Translations under genes and position numbers: made by a program
DNA from: Balamuthia mandrillaris
Taxonomy: Eukaryota; Discosea; Longamoebia; Balamuthiidae
Assembly: GCA_031835245.1 (NCBI GenBank)
Contig: JAVKOQ010000013.1
Span: 1 to 64,000, forward strand
Length of the DNA: 64,000 nucleotides
Reading direction: 5' to 3'
Shown here: piece by piece, positions 1 through 11,357 of the stretch
Numbering within the stretch: the stretch's first letter is position 1
How the letters are laid out: each line of letters begins with the position of its first letter
Notes under the pieces: model-generated
The model's database searches: none
Told to the model about the DNA's origin: nothing
The model's input: only the letters and a program-made list of their open reading frames with translations

Positions 1-2056
1 ATCTCCAAGACAAACTCCAGCGGTTGATGTTGTTGATGCAGCAGCGATGGTGATGGTAGAGGTGGTAGTAGTGGTGCTAAGTGGCGATGAGGATAACGGT
101 GATGATGATGATGAAGATATTCCTCGTGGTGGTGGTGGTGGTGGTGGTGGTGTTAAATAACCTTCAAAAGTAACGACATGATTCCAATGATTTGGTATTC
201 CTTTGGTGACTTGTTGGCGCAAAGAAAGGAAATAAAGAGGAGGAGAAAAGGCATCCTCTTGGTGGTGACAGCTGATGTTGCTGCTGCTGCTGCTGCTGCT
301 GCTGTTGTTGTTGTTGTTGTTGTTGTTGTTGGAAAAGGAGGATGAAAGTTTAGGTCGAAATGCCACAATATCACCCAAATGAATGTTTGCTGCTGTAATG
401 GCTCTGGTACCAGTACAAACACTGTGTAACCAACAACTGGCTTCACCAGCTTTGCTCACCAGTCCATCTGGAGTGGATGCGATGATATGCAAGACATCAT
501 CCAGCAAACAAGCATCTTTGCACAATTGTTTGCTAGAACAGGAGGGTTTGGCTCTTTTGCAATGCTGAATGGCCTGTTTGACTTGATCTTTGATGGCATC
601 CATTTGGTTCTTTAGCAACAACAAGTAGGCATGATCTGTTGCCATCATTACTGTCGTGCGTCCTGTTGCTGCTGCTGCTGCTGCTCTAGTGACACCATCA
701 CCAAGAAGGGTTTTGGATAGAGGAGAAGCATTCCTGCTGGTTGTGGTGATAATAGAAGTAGGTGATGATGCTGGGGATGAAGAGATGGAAGAAACAGAGG
801 AAGTGGAGGAGGAGGAGGAGGAGGAGGAGGCAGCAAGGGTATCAAGCTGTTGTTGGATACTTTCATCATGCAAATGATAAAGACTGGCAATCATGACATC
901 ATGTACAGAGCTCAAGGCATACCCCACATCCAAAATCAACCATTGAACAAAGGCTTCTACGTTATGGCGTTGGAGATTCAAAGGAAGAGCTGGCAAACAT
1001 TGATGATGTGCACAATGTGCTTCCCAGATGGCCAAAGTCCAAGCATGTTTACGTTGGGTCGAAGGGCTCCATCAACTCGTCACTGCTGTCAACTCTGTCC
1101 AGCACTCTTCTGACAAATGGTTCATCAATGTGATAGCACGAGAAAGATGTCTGCCGGCACCATCACCACCGTTACGACTACTGCTGCCATGTGTGGTATC
1201 ATTATTATCATTTGCTGTTCTAGCTCCAATATGTTGGTTATCTCTTTTCTTCTTTTCTTGTTTTTCTTCTTTGTGTTTTTCTTTATCTTCTTCTTCTTCT
1301 TCTTCTTTGTCGTTGGTCAACAACAACAAATCTATCAACGTTGGTGTGGCTGTTGTTTTGCTTGTTGCATCTATATCTGTTTCTGCTCCTCCTCCTCTTC
1401 TGTCTAATGAGGATGATGATAATGACAATAAATTACAATTGCTACCGCTATCCATAACATCTTCATTGTTCTCAAAGACAAAGGACTCTGAATTTGTTGA
1501 AGAAGAAGAAGAAGAAGAAGAAGAAGAAGAAGAAGAAAAAGAAGAAGCAAATGAAGAAGAAGAACCAGAAGAAGAAATCATCCTTTTTGGTTGTTGTTGT
1601 CATGGTTGTGATTGGGTTGTTGATGCTGTGGTGGTAATAGTGGCGGTGGTGGTGGTGGTGGTGGTGGTGGTGGTAGATGAAAAGGGTGATGCAGAAAAAG
1701 GAGGTGAACAGAGTTCTGCAGGGTTATCAACAGTAGCAATAACTGGAGCAGAATCAAGGGTGGTAGCTGATGGTGGTGTTTTTAACCAATAATGATCCAA
1801 AAACTGCTTGCGAATGAAAGAGCGAGAGTCCAGAGCCTGATAGGGAGGCAAGTGATGATAGAGAGATGTTGTGGATAAGGATGATGATGATGATATTGAG
1901 ACAATCGTTATTTCATCATCCTCTTCTTTTGCTGCTGTTGCTACTATTGTTTTTGCTACTGCTACTTCTTTGTTGTTGTTGTTGTTGTTATTGTTGTTTA
2001 TTGGTGGAGGTTGGTCAAAGGCAGCAGGAATAGATAGATTATCTTCTGTTTGTTAA
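1..2056 (-). mobile_element. Crypton-like tyrosine recombinase element, partial
   Basis: On the minus strand one frame runs from about 2056 off the left edge. It has an N-terminal SAM-like core-binding region around 1080-850 (motif WSPSTQRKHAWTLAIWEAH, then GYALSSVHDV). At about 500-380 follows the start of a tyrosine-recombinase catalytic domain (WLHSVCTGTRAITAANIHL, with the Arg of the TGxR motif), and near 180-150 a VTKGIPNHWNHVVTFEG segment. This order fits Crypton recombinases, which move DNA through a site-specific recombinase and no reverse transcriptase; none is seen here. Long Ser, Thr, Asn and Glu runs encoded by microsatellites separate the conserved blocks. The rest of the catalytic domain would lie left of the window. 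The copy looks broken at about two places. A DIRS-type element cannot be excluded from this fragment. Confidence 0.6.
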
Positions 2057-2092
<36 letters not shown>

Positions 2093-2534
2093 ATAGTAGA
2101 CACAAACACAAACAACAAATTGTGAAACAAAAGAAACGAGAAGTTAGTAATTGAGGATGAATGAATAAAGAGATGATAAAACTAAATGAGAACTATGTGG
2201 TTACTCGTTTTGTTTTTCCTTTTCTTTCCTAAAATCATTTTCTTTCTTTCTCTTTTTTTTCCTTTTTCATTTTTATAATTGCCTTTTCATACTCAGTTGT
2301 CTTTTTTTGTTGCCTATCTATTATTTACAACAACAATCACTACTATTACTCACTTACTCTCACTCAGCACTCTTAACCATTATTACCATCACCACCATTA
2401 TTACTTTACTATTCATCTATCTATCCATTGTTTAACCAATATTATTACCATCAACCAACCAACCAACCAACCAACCAACCAACCAACCTCAAGCTATCAC
2501 TCAACTAACCAACAAATATAAAAAGAGAAAGAGA
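2057..2534. repeat. Microsatellite-rich spacer
   Basis: No gene is seen here. The stretch holds an AAGC tetranucleotide array at about 2056-2091, pyrimidine-rich tracts around 2210-2275, and a CCAA array at about 2455-2489. A donor-like sequence for a minus-strand exon lies at about 2535, so part of this may be an intron joining the gene on its right to the recombinase frame on its left. I could not find an acceptor in matching phase, so I keep the two apart. Confidence 0.5.
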
Positions 2535-2998
2535 TCACCTGCCTGTGTTACGGCGTTGTGAACGAGTTGTGGCTCCTTTTCTGCTGCTGCTGCTGCTGCT
2601 CCTAGATGACGCAGCCACAGCAGCAGCAGCACTTTGCAAAGATGATTTGGCCGCAGCAGTAGCAATAGCCTTTTGGGCAGCAGCTGCAGCCTTGCGCGTA
2701 GATTTGTTGCTAAGGCTCTTGGATGCACTTGTGTTTTCCTCTCCTTTCTGTTTTTCTGCTTCTTTTTCTCCAGCTTTTGCTTCTTCTTCTTCTTCTTCTA
2801 CTTCTTCTTCTGCTTCCTCCTCTTCTTCTTTTTCTTCTTCTTCTTCCTTGTCTCTGCTAGCATCTTTGCTTCTCTGTTCCTCTTCTTTTTCTTTTTCTTT
2901 TTCTTTTTCTTTTTCTTCTTCTTCTTCTTCTTCTTCTTCTTCTTCTGCTGTTGCTGCTGCTTGTTTAGCTGGGTCACTAGCAGTTTGCTTTGATACTA

Positions 2999-3054
<56 letters not shown>

Positions 3055-5578
3055 TAAGACAACAACAACAACAATCAGTAAGTAATGGAATGAGAAATCA
3101 CAAAGGCATAACACTGCAAACAAACACCAAAAAGATAGCGCTCCGATGGAGCGCTAAACAATCAACACCAAAAGATAATCAAAAAACAACGAATAATAAA
3201 AACACAAAACTGGAGTTAAAAAGCTGCCGCTCCGACGGAGCGCTACTGCATAAGGATAGAATTGCAACCAAAACAGCCAAAAAGAAAAAAACACAAAGAG
3301 GAAAAGGACAAACAATCCAACAAACAAACTCCAACCAACAGACAAAATGAAATATAATACATACATCCCAACACGTCGATCAGAATGGAATCATCACTCT
3401 CTTCATCCACTGCAACTGCTGATGGAGCTGTCTTGGGGATATTTGTCTTGCTTTTGCTATTTCCACCACCACTACCACGTGGTGTATCTGTATGCATGCA
3501 TGCAAGTAAGATGCAATGCATTTGTGTGTTGTTATTGTGCAAAGAAAGGATGGATATAAGCAAGTAATAACAAAAAGAAAAAAAGAAAAAAAAAACGAGT
3601 AGGAGTAGTGGATGTTGTGATTGTTGTAACCACCAAACATGAGCACCTCTTACCTGTTGCAGGAGTGATATCAACACTCATGAGACTGGCAATCTCATCA
3701 TCATCATCATCATCATCATCAGCATCAGCATCATCATTCTCTGAGGAGCTGCTATTGCTACTGCTGCTAGTGCTGCTGTTGTTGATACTAGGAGCAGTAG
3801 ACTTAGTAGAAGCTGTAGGCTTCTTTTTCTTCTTGGATTTTTCTTCCTCCTGCTCTGACTCCTCCGACTTATCTGCCGCCTTTGACTCCTCTGACTCGGT
3901 GGTGGTCTTCTTTTTCTTCTTTTTCTGCTGTTGCTTCTGCTTCTGCTTCTGTTTCTGTTTCTGCTTCTGCTTTTGCTTTTGCTTCTGCTTTTGCTTCTTT
4001 TTCTTTTCTTTCAGCAGCAGATCATCATCTGCTTTCCGTGGCTTCTTGCTTGTTGCAGGAGAAGAAGAGGCAGCAGAGGATGACATAGCTCTTGGGCGCT
4101 TTGTTGAGCTTGGTTTTTGCTGCTTTCTTTTTGCTGCTATTGCTGCTGCTGCTGCTGCTGCTGCTATGTCCATTTTGTCTACAAACTCACCAACTGATGT
4201 AGCATTTGCATCATTATCACCACCACCACCACCACCCAGACGACTGCCATCATCAAGACTAAACTCTGCATCATTCAAACTACTACTCTGGTCCACAGTA
4301 GCAAAAGAGCGAAGGTCAGGCCCAAAAAACTCTGTCAAGTCAATGCAGGGGCTGGCATCAACAGATATATCTTGCTGTAGCTCACTGCTCTTCTGAGCCA
4401 GCTTGTCCATGGCTTTTTGGTGCCTAACTGAATGGCGTTTGGCGCGATGCTTCTCCCTCTTCATTTCTGTAGTGCCGACTTTGGTAGAGGCTGTATGGAT
4501 GGGCTGCCACGTTTTGTCTTCCAATTGATCCACATATTGTAAATCCCTGGAGAGTAACAGAAAGAGAAAAAGAGAGAGAGAAAGAGAGAAAGAGAGAGAG
4601 AGAAATAAAGAGGAAAAGAGAAAAAGAAAAGTGAAAAAGTGGTGAGTTGTTGCTATGAAACAAACAAACAAACAAATAAACAAACAAATAAAAAAACGAC
4701 TTACCAATCAGCTGCGAGTGGTGATATAGCATCCAGCTCAGGCAAATCTTTGACATGCACAATAGCAGCTGCATCGGATAACTGGCCTGCTGGCATGTTA
4801 GCTGTAGCAGAGCTGCTAGCTGTACTCTTGTTCTTGCTTTTGGTGCTGCTGCTGCTGCTGCTTTTGCTTCGTCTTCGCTCAGGTTTTTTGGATTTTTCCA
4901 CTGCGATGTGCGGCCACACTCGCTCCAGCTGAGAACGAACCGGATGATGAATGCGTGTCTTCCAGACCTTTCTGTCCAAAGGATCCAACTCCAGCAGAGT
5001 ATTTTGTTGTTGCACTTCCTTCACCAAGCAGCGATGAACAGCAAGCACCAACCGCCTAACATCCTCCAAAGGTCCAGAAAGGTTGATGCTGGTAGAAATG
5101 TGCATGCCTTTCAAGGATTTCAGACTGGCAGAGTTCAACGTGTTCTCTGCCAAGGCTTTTTGCACTGTAAAGGGAGGACAATAATGGGTCAGCTTTATAC
5201 AGTAGAGGAACAACTTTTCCTTGGCGGAATGCTGCTTATCTACTATCGCTTCCTTTTGGGCTGCTTGCTCTAATTGCTGGTGATCCAGTGGGGGATGTAA
5301 GAAGGCCTCTGGATCTTCCTCCATCATCGCTTCTTCTTCTTCTTCTTCTTCTTCTTCTTCTTCTTCTTCTTCTTGTTGCTCTTCGTCTTCATCTTCCTCT
5401 TCCTCTTCTTCTGACATCCTCTCTTGTTGTCCTTTCATTCGATGACAGCTTGTTGTTGCCTTTGGGGGAGTAGCTGACATAAGGGCATCTGCCAAAGACG
5501 ACTCATGTAACCATTCTTGGCTCAACAGAGGCAAGCGAGTATTTTCCTCGTGTGTTGGGCTATCACTATGAGTAAGCA

Positions 5579-5610
<32 letters not shown>

Positions 5611-6369
5611 TGAGTGGACAAGCAAAGGGAATTTAAAGCAGAAAGGATAACAAGTCCCACTCGCAGCAAGCAAGTAAGGAAAGGAGGGAAGTAGGCACAA
5701 CATACTGGATAGTTTTAGCACGTAATATCATAAATAGTTTCTGCAGGCCTAGAGGGAGTTGTTGATATACTAACAACAGTTCTTCATGGGTGAAGGGACC
5801 CTGAAAAACACGTCCTTTTCGCTTGCGCCGTTCATCAGTGGAGGGCATTTCCTTCAGAATGCTATACACTGTAGCATTAATGAGATTATGGATCCAAATC
5901 CCGGTGGGCATCTCATAAAATCTGGACTGAGAGGGAGTAGCATCCAACAGTTGTTGTGGTGGCAGTGGTGAAGATTGGGGTGGATCCATAGGCAAGACCT
6001 CGTTGCCACGATCAAGACCAAGCGCGGCTTGATGCAGCATGTCCCAATGACCCTTGTGAATGGATTGCGTTAGCCACTTCCACCGCGGATTTTGCAGACC
6101 GTTGATGATCCATGGTCCTTCAACGATGCTACTATGGCAGCATAGGCCATTGGCCACGATATCACCCAATTCCTGGATGATTCCTTCGTTTTGGGCCTGT
6201 AGCCATCCATAATGACAAGTTCCCAACGGGAAGGGGGAGACGGGCAGGGGAAAACATCCAAAAAACCAAAGCAGGGCAGACCCCTCATATTTTGTCTACA
6301 AAAAAAAGAAAATAAAAAAAAGAAAAACGAACCAAAAGATTCGACCACCGTTACTTCATTCTGCGCCAC
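2535..6369 (-). CDS. Unrecognised low-complexity multi-exon protein
   Basis: Several minus-strand exons read in series: 6369-6336 (begins MAQNEVTVVESFG), about 6303-5706, about 5566-4709, 4556-3653 and about 2992-2535, separated by GT-AG introns rich in GA repeats. The conserved-looking parts are a folded N-terminal region with many aromatic residues (for example NPRWKWLTQSIHKGHWDML and MPTGIWIHNLINATVYSIL) and a second block around 5270-4900 (KALAENTLNSASLKSLKGMH). The rest is disordered: poly-Glu, poly-Ala, KQ repeats near 3930-4010, and Lys/Ser stretches that look nuclear. I do not recognise the family. It ends close to the recombinase frame at 2056 and could be part of the same mobile element or a host gene. 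Exon limits are approximate. Confidence 0.4.
3001..3054. repeat. Trinucleotide (CAA)n array
   Basis: A near-perfect ACA/CAA run directly after a CT-rich exon of the minus-strand gene. It lies in an intron and would read as poly-Val or poly-Thr if translated. Confidence 0.8.
3136..3242. repeat. Two related short hairpins in an intron
   Basis: The first hairpin has arms TAGCGCTCC (3136-3144) and GGAGCGCTA (3148-3156) around a GAT loop. The second has arms CGCTCC (3228-3233) and GGAGCG (3237-3242) around a GAC loop. They stand about 92 bases apart in otherwise A-rich sequence. The shared core is CGCTCCGAYGGAGCG. Confidence 0.7.
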
Positions 6370-6390
6370 TTTTGCACCTCATCCCCCACG

Positions 6391-9300
6391 ATGCCTTCTT
6401 CTGAAAGGAAGTCGCTGACTAGAACCCGTTGCAATGGGCCTGGAAGACCAAGAGGAAGCCAATCATTTGGACAACAAAAAGGCGGACAAAGACAGGCTGG
6501 TCTGTGTGCTGTCAAAAAGCTCATCAACCAAGTCAGTGGAGGTATTGTTGCTCCTCTGCTCTCCTCTGCTCTCGCTCTCGCTCTCACTCTCGCTCTCTTT
6601 GCTCTCGCTCTCCTCTCACTCCCGCTCTCCTCACTCTCCTCTTGCTTTCCTCTCACTCTCCTCTTTCTCTCGCTCTCCTCTTGCTCTCCCCTCACTCTTC
6701 CCTTGCTCTCCCCTCGCTCTTCTCTCACTCTCCTCTCGCTCTCCCCTCACTTTTCCCTTGCTCTCCTCTTGCTCTCCTCTTGCTCTCCTCTTGCTCCTCT
6801 CACCTCCCCTCACTCTTGCTCTCCTCTTGCTCTCCTTTCCTCTTGCTCCTCTCTTCTTCTACTCTCCTCCTTGCTTTTCTTTTTTTCTTGTTTATTCACT
6901 CTCATTACCTATAGGAGATCAAGTTGCCTTTCTTAAAGCATTACTTGCCACTCGCTGGGGACAGCCGTTGAAGGCAGAGCTCTTCCAAGCAACACTCCAG
7001 CCTTTGGCTAAGGGCCTAAAAGCTGCTTATGATGCAGCACCACAACGACAAAGGTCTCAACTGTTGTCAATTTGTGTAAATAAGGACTTGAAGCCAGCTC
7101 TATGGACAAAACTTGCTGCTTTGTCAAACCAGCAAGCATTTGCTACAAGCAAGGCTTGGTAAGATAACTTTTTTATTTGTCAAAATGAAAAAAAACAAAA
7201 CAAAAAGGTAACAAATACTTGCTTACTATACAATAGGGAAAGTGCTTGTGCTTACAAATGAAAGTATGGAGCTGGTGTTCCTTTACCTGCTCCTGTTCAG
7301 CCTCAGTCCAAACAAAAAAAAGGAGAAGAGTATGCAGAAGCCGTCCGCCAGTTTTGTATGAGCCACTCACACCCTGCAGACAATCAAACTGTGACCCTTC
7401 AACGAAAGTCAAAGACAAAACCTGCAGTGGTTTGTTTATTTTAATTTTATTTTATTTATCTCTAAATCATATTTATCAATAGGTTGTCCCAAAGTGATAT
7501 TGGAATAAACCAAAGAGTGCCATTTATGCATCCTTTCGGGAGGCCCATCCAGAGAAAAAGATTAGTCGTACTACCTTTGATCGACTTTGCCCAAAGAACA
7601 TTGCCCAATGTCATCGACAAACAGCTATGTGTAGCATTTGTCTTTCTGGCCCTAAGTTCTTAACTAAGCTCCAACAGTGCCTTACTGAGGTTGGCCACCC
7701 GAGCTCTTTGCTTCTTGAAGGAGAAGAAAAGAGGAAGGGGCAAACCTATCCAACAGCTTGCCTTCTTGGTAAGTGCAAGCATCAAACCAGCACCTTTGAC
7801 AAACTCCAAACATTACAAGAGGAGTATCAATACTTTTTAACTCATCTGGAGCATGTTGAACAACAAAAAAAAAGCTTTAAAGAGCAAAAGAACAAATTAA
7901 AGGGCATTGACCAAGAAGCCATTTTAGTAATGGACTTCAAAGAAAACATTAAACTGGGCATTAGTCGTGATGAGGAAGGACGAAACTTCTACTCTCAGCC
8001 CCAAAGGACCATTTTTGGAGCTACACTCTTGTATTGAGAAGCAGAGGGACAGCCATTAAGGGTACATTACTTTGATGTGGTGTCAGCTGTGCTAACCCAT
8101 GATTCTTGGACCACAGTTTGTTGTTTACAAGAGGTATTTGGCTCTCAAGATTGGAAGAGACTTGGTAATCATCTCCAAAACCTTTATCTTTGGATGGATA
8201 ATGGCCCTGGACACTTTCGAACAGGCAAGACCTTTTGTTATTTTGTTACCCAACTTGCTCAGGATGCTGGTGTTGCACAGCAAGTCCATGTAAATTATTT
8301 CTCTGAACAGCATGGAAAAAATATTTGCGATAGCCACTTTTCCATGATTAGCAAGGCCTTAAAGGACTGGACAAAAGAGTCCAATGCAGATGGAACAGGA
8401 ACTAATGAGGTTTGGACTTCTTATGATGTGAAAAGATGTCTAACAGAAAAGTTCTCTTTTTGGAGAAGAGAACGATTGTTATTCAACCACAAATATGCAG
8501 CAATGCCAGAAAAGCAAAAACGAGAATGGGATTTTACTATTTTAGTTCGAGATGATCTTCCTTCTTATCCAACTAAAGAAGAATTAGAAGAAAGAAGAAG
8601 TTATAATTATGCTCTGCCTAAGAATTTCCATGATTATAGTCATTTTAAAATTATAGTAAGTGATCCTTCTCCTGAACCTGCTAATGATTTGTTTTCTTCC
8701 AAAGGCAAAAGGCAGATTCAAGCATCTTTGTGGTCTTTAAACAGTCCACTTCATTTTGTTACTGTGACTTTTTCAACACAGCTTTTTAAAGAAGCTAGTT
8801 TGAAAAAAAGTGTACCAAAACCAGAAGAATATTCTGTTGGAAAGAATTTACGAAAAAGAAAAGAACGTCAAGAACAATTAAAAGGTTTGTTTATATTTAT
8901 TTAATTCTTTTATTTTTTCATTTTCTTATATATATTATATTTTTCAATAGAGGAACAATCAACTTCAAAGCGCCAAAGAATAACCTCATCAACATCATTA
9001 GAAACCTTTGTACAGTCTTCTCCTTCTCCTTTTCCTTTTCCTTCTCCTTCTCCTTCTCCTTCTCCTTCTCCTTCTCCTTCTTCTTCTCCTTCCCTTTCTT
9101 CTTCTTCTTTTCCTTCTTCTTCTCCTTCTCCTTCTTCTTCTCCTTCTCTTTCTTTTTCTCTTGCTTCTTCTCCTTTTCCTTCTACTTCTCCTTCTTCTTC
9201 TCTTTTTCCCTTTCCTTCTTGTTCTCCTTCTGTTTTTCCTTCTTATTCTTCTTCTCTTTTTTCTTCATCTTGTCCTTCATCTTGTCCTTCATTATGTCTT

Positions 9301-9435
9301 TCTTCATCTTTTGTTATACCTCATTTAGCACCAATGGAATTAGATTGCTCTTCAGTAGAGACTTGTTTGGATGTGAATGAAAACATGCAACTTGATATAC
9401 ATTCTGTAGAAACAAGAATGGAAATTGGGTACTGA
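6391..9435 (+). mobile_element. DDE-type DNA transposon, five-exon transposase
   Basis: Five exons with GT-AG introns keep one frame: 6391-6541, 6915-7158, 7237-7429, 7483-8884 and 8951-9435. The likely catalytic core is in exon 4: HYFDVVSAVLTHDS, then WMDNGPGHFRTGKTFCYFV (DN at the second acidic position), then FSEQHGKNICDSHFSMIS. This spacing resembles DDE transposases that share a DNGPxHF and HGKxxCDxxFS pattern. The C-terminus is a Ser/Pro-rich tail coded by a CTTCTCC-type repeat (about 9015-9260). Three in-frame TGA codons (7259, 7495, 8035) interrupt an otherwise open frame; each could derive from CGA (Arg). No other stop type occurs in the spliced frame. The exact family and the terminal repeats are not identified. 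The copy is inactive unless TGA is read through. Confidence 0.6.
6542..6914 (+). repeat. CTCTCG/CTCTCC array in transposase intron 1
   Basis: Intron 1 of the transposon gene is almost wholly a degenerate pyrimidine array (units such as CTCTCG, CTCCT and TTGCTCTC) between a GTATTG donor and a CCTATAG acceptor. Long open frames across it in all three frames are artefacts of composition. Confidence 0.75.
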
Positions 9436-9522
9436 AGCTTTCACTCTAACTTTTAAAAGCTTGCATTATTTATTTAGGTAAATTTAATGGAGGAGATTCT
9501 GTTGCTTTGAAGCATATGTGTG

Positions 9523-9999
9523 ATATGGAGGTTGGAGGACCATATGTTTCTTTGCATAACTAGGCAAAGCCTAGAACAGAATCAAGAAAGTGGAAGGATG
9601 GGCCACTTTCTTTTAAAAAGCCCTTTCAAAGAGAAGGGCATGGTTTGTGGTAAGCCCTCTCTAATGAGAGGGCAAGTGCCCTCCAAGAAGAGGGCTGTAG
9701 TCCTTCTAGTGAGAAGGACTACTCCAAGTCCTCCCTTTTGGGAGGACAAATCCCAAGTCCTCCTCTTTTGAGGAGGACAAACCCCACGTCCTCCTCTTTT
9801 GAGGAGGACAAACCCCACGTCCTCCTCTTTTGAGGAGGACAAACCCCACATCCTCCTCTTTTGAGGAGGACACTATTTTAATGGAGGACATCCCATTACA
9901 TAGCTGATGTAATAATATGGAGGTTGGAGGATTACATCACTTTGTCAAGCCAGTTTTTTGGAGCGGGATGGAAAAAGTGGATGGATGGGCCACTTTTTC
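9523..9999. repeat. Array of about fifteen consecutive hairpins
   Basis: Non-overlapping perfect inverted repeats follow each other: 9523-9545, 9560-9574, 9584-9612, 9620-9639, 9654-9673, 9678-9695, 9697-9722, 9728-9747, 9757-9778, 9788-9809, 9819-9840, 9851-9870, 9879-9898, 9906-9938 and 9971-9999. Stems are 6-11 bp and loops 3-17 nt. The hairpins at 9757-9870 form a 31-bp repeat, a GTCCTCCTC/GAGGAGGAC stem with TTTT loop plus the linker AAACCCCAC. Elsewhere loops are kept while stems change in step. The loop around GGAGGTTGGAGG has ATATGG/CCATAT arms on the left and GATGTAAT/ATTACATC arms on the right. The loop RYGGATGGG has arms of different sequence at 9584 and 9971. The array lies just 3' of the DDE transposase and may be its right end or a structured RNA. 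Confidence 0.85.
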
Positions 10000-10859
10000 A
10001 AATAAGTATTAAGGAAAGTATTTCTTTTTTTCTTTTTATTGGAATAGCATTCTCATTTTTTTTTTTTGTGTTAAGTTTTGCTTGGCAAAAAGTTTAAAAT
10101 TTGCTTGTTATTAAGGAATGTAACTCTCTCTTTGTTTTTTTATTTTTTTCCTATTTAACCATTGTTTTTGCCTTAAAACAAATAGCCACAATCTAATCAA
10201 CATACACAAAAAACCACCTAAACTAACAAAAAATAACCAAAACTGCTACTCCTGAAGAAGAAAGAACTGCTCAGGTACTAATAATGTCAACGCTGTTCAA
10301 AAATAAGTTCAGAGCTACTGCTGCGAAGCCAGCAAGAAAAGAAGAATACCAAAATGGGAAAGCGTGAAGCAAAGCAAGCTCATGATGCTGCTCAAGTTGC
10401 TACATGTGAGGTGAATGGCTAGCCGCACAATGAGGGCTAATCAGGTGAAGGAGGTTAGCGGAAGACGTGCTGCTCGTGTGCACAAATAGTGCTGTGTTTG
10501 GTCGACACAAATCAAATAAGGAAAGAGTAATACATAGGGCACTTGATAATAGGGTGGGGTTATGCTGCGGTTTGGAAAAAAATTTTTGGATAATTTTTCG
10601 ATACTTCCATTGAAAAGTTGTCATTGTACATTAAGGGATAACCAACAAAAAAAAAAAAAAATGAAAGTTAGCACTTTCCTTCCACCAGGCGCATATAACA
10701 ATCTCCTAACCCACCCTAACAACCAACTAAACAAACAAACAGAAAAAAAAAAAATAAACAGATGATGATGGACCTTGTGTCTACAAAACCTCAGAAAGAT
10801 TTTGCTTTGCTCTGTGTTAATATGGGAATGTAATAATAAAACACCAACTGCTTCTGGAT
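10000..10859. other. AT-rich stretch, no gene seen
   Basis: Low-complexity, A- and T-run-rich sequence with no convincing open frame. It probably contains the right flank of the DDE element. Purine runs occur at 10650-10670 and 10740-10756. Confidence 0.5.
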
Positions 10860-11300
10860 GGCTGGAGCCAAGGGGTGCAGCAGACGAAAGTCAGTTTTCG
10901 AAATGAGGCCCCGGTTCTCTGCTGCCAGTTGGGAAATAACATCGATGGACATATGCTCCACTAGGGACAGATCTTGTCAAAAAGCATTGAGCATAAAGGA
11001 TTTCACATGGGCCGCTGGCAAATCCTGTTTTGTGAGCACAAAATACAGTAGCATCTCCCGTGGAGGTAAGCTTTTCTTTGATTTGGCATCATCAAAAATA
11101 TGTTCCGCAGCAGCAAGCGCCACTTTCAAGACCCTGTTGTTTTGAATCTGATTCATTGCCCTGACACAACATAACACATAGAAGTAAGTAGGTTGGTAGT
11201 AGGTAGGTAGGTAAGTAGGTAGGTCAGAAAACAAACAAACAAACAAACAAACAAACAAACAAACAACAAGAAGCACATACTCAGTCTTGGAGAGTTAAAC
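10860..11300 (-). pseudogene. Unrecognised gene fragment, decayed
   Basis: A minus-strand frame from an acceptor near 11160 reads AMNQIQNNRVLKVALAAAEH and then a helical stretch, KKSLPPREMLLYFVLTKQDL. An in-frame TGA at about 10974 is followed by a continued coherent frame (QDLSLVEHMSIDVISQLAAE) to about 10810. An upstream exon piece near 11340-11290 carries a TAA. Both stops could arise by C to T change (CGA, CAA). The intron holds GTAG and AAAC tetranucleotide arrays (about 11185-11270). I do not recognise the protein, and it is probably a non-functional fragment. Confidence 0.35.
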
Positions 11301-11357
11301 TGCATTGGAGAGCTTCAACAAAGTGTCAGCAAATCCAATTGGGGGAAATTGAATGAT

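Noticed and set aside
2535-3074. Plus-strand Phe/Ser-rich membrane-like protein opposite the minus exon
   Set aside because: It is the antisense of Glu/Lys/Ala runs coded by trinucleotide repeats; splice signals fit the minus strand.
6391-9435. TGA read as Trp in the mobile elements or the whole genome
   Set aside because: Apparently intact host genes (STAT, TLC protein, F-box protein) end at TGA at the family's expected C-terminus. In the 40-kb transposase the TGA stands at a family Arg, which fits CGA decay better than a changed code.
9728-9870. CRISPR array
   Set aside because: The 31-bp period has hairpins and regular linkers, but the linkers AAACCCCAC are identical and there are no variable spacers or cas genes; the DNA is eukaryotic.
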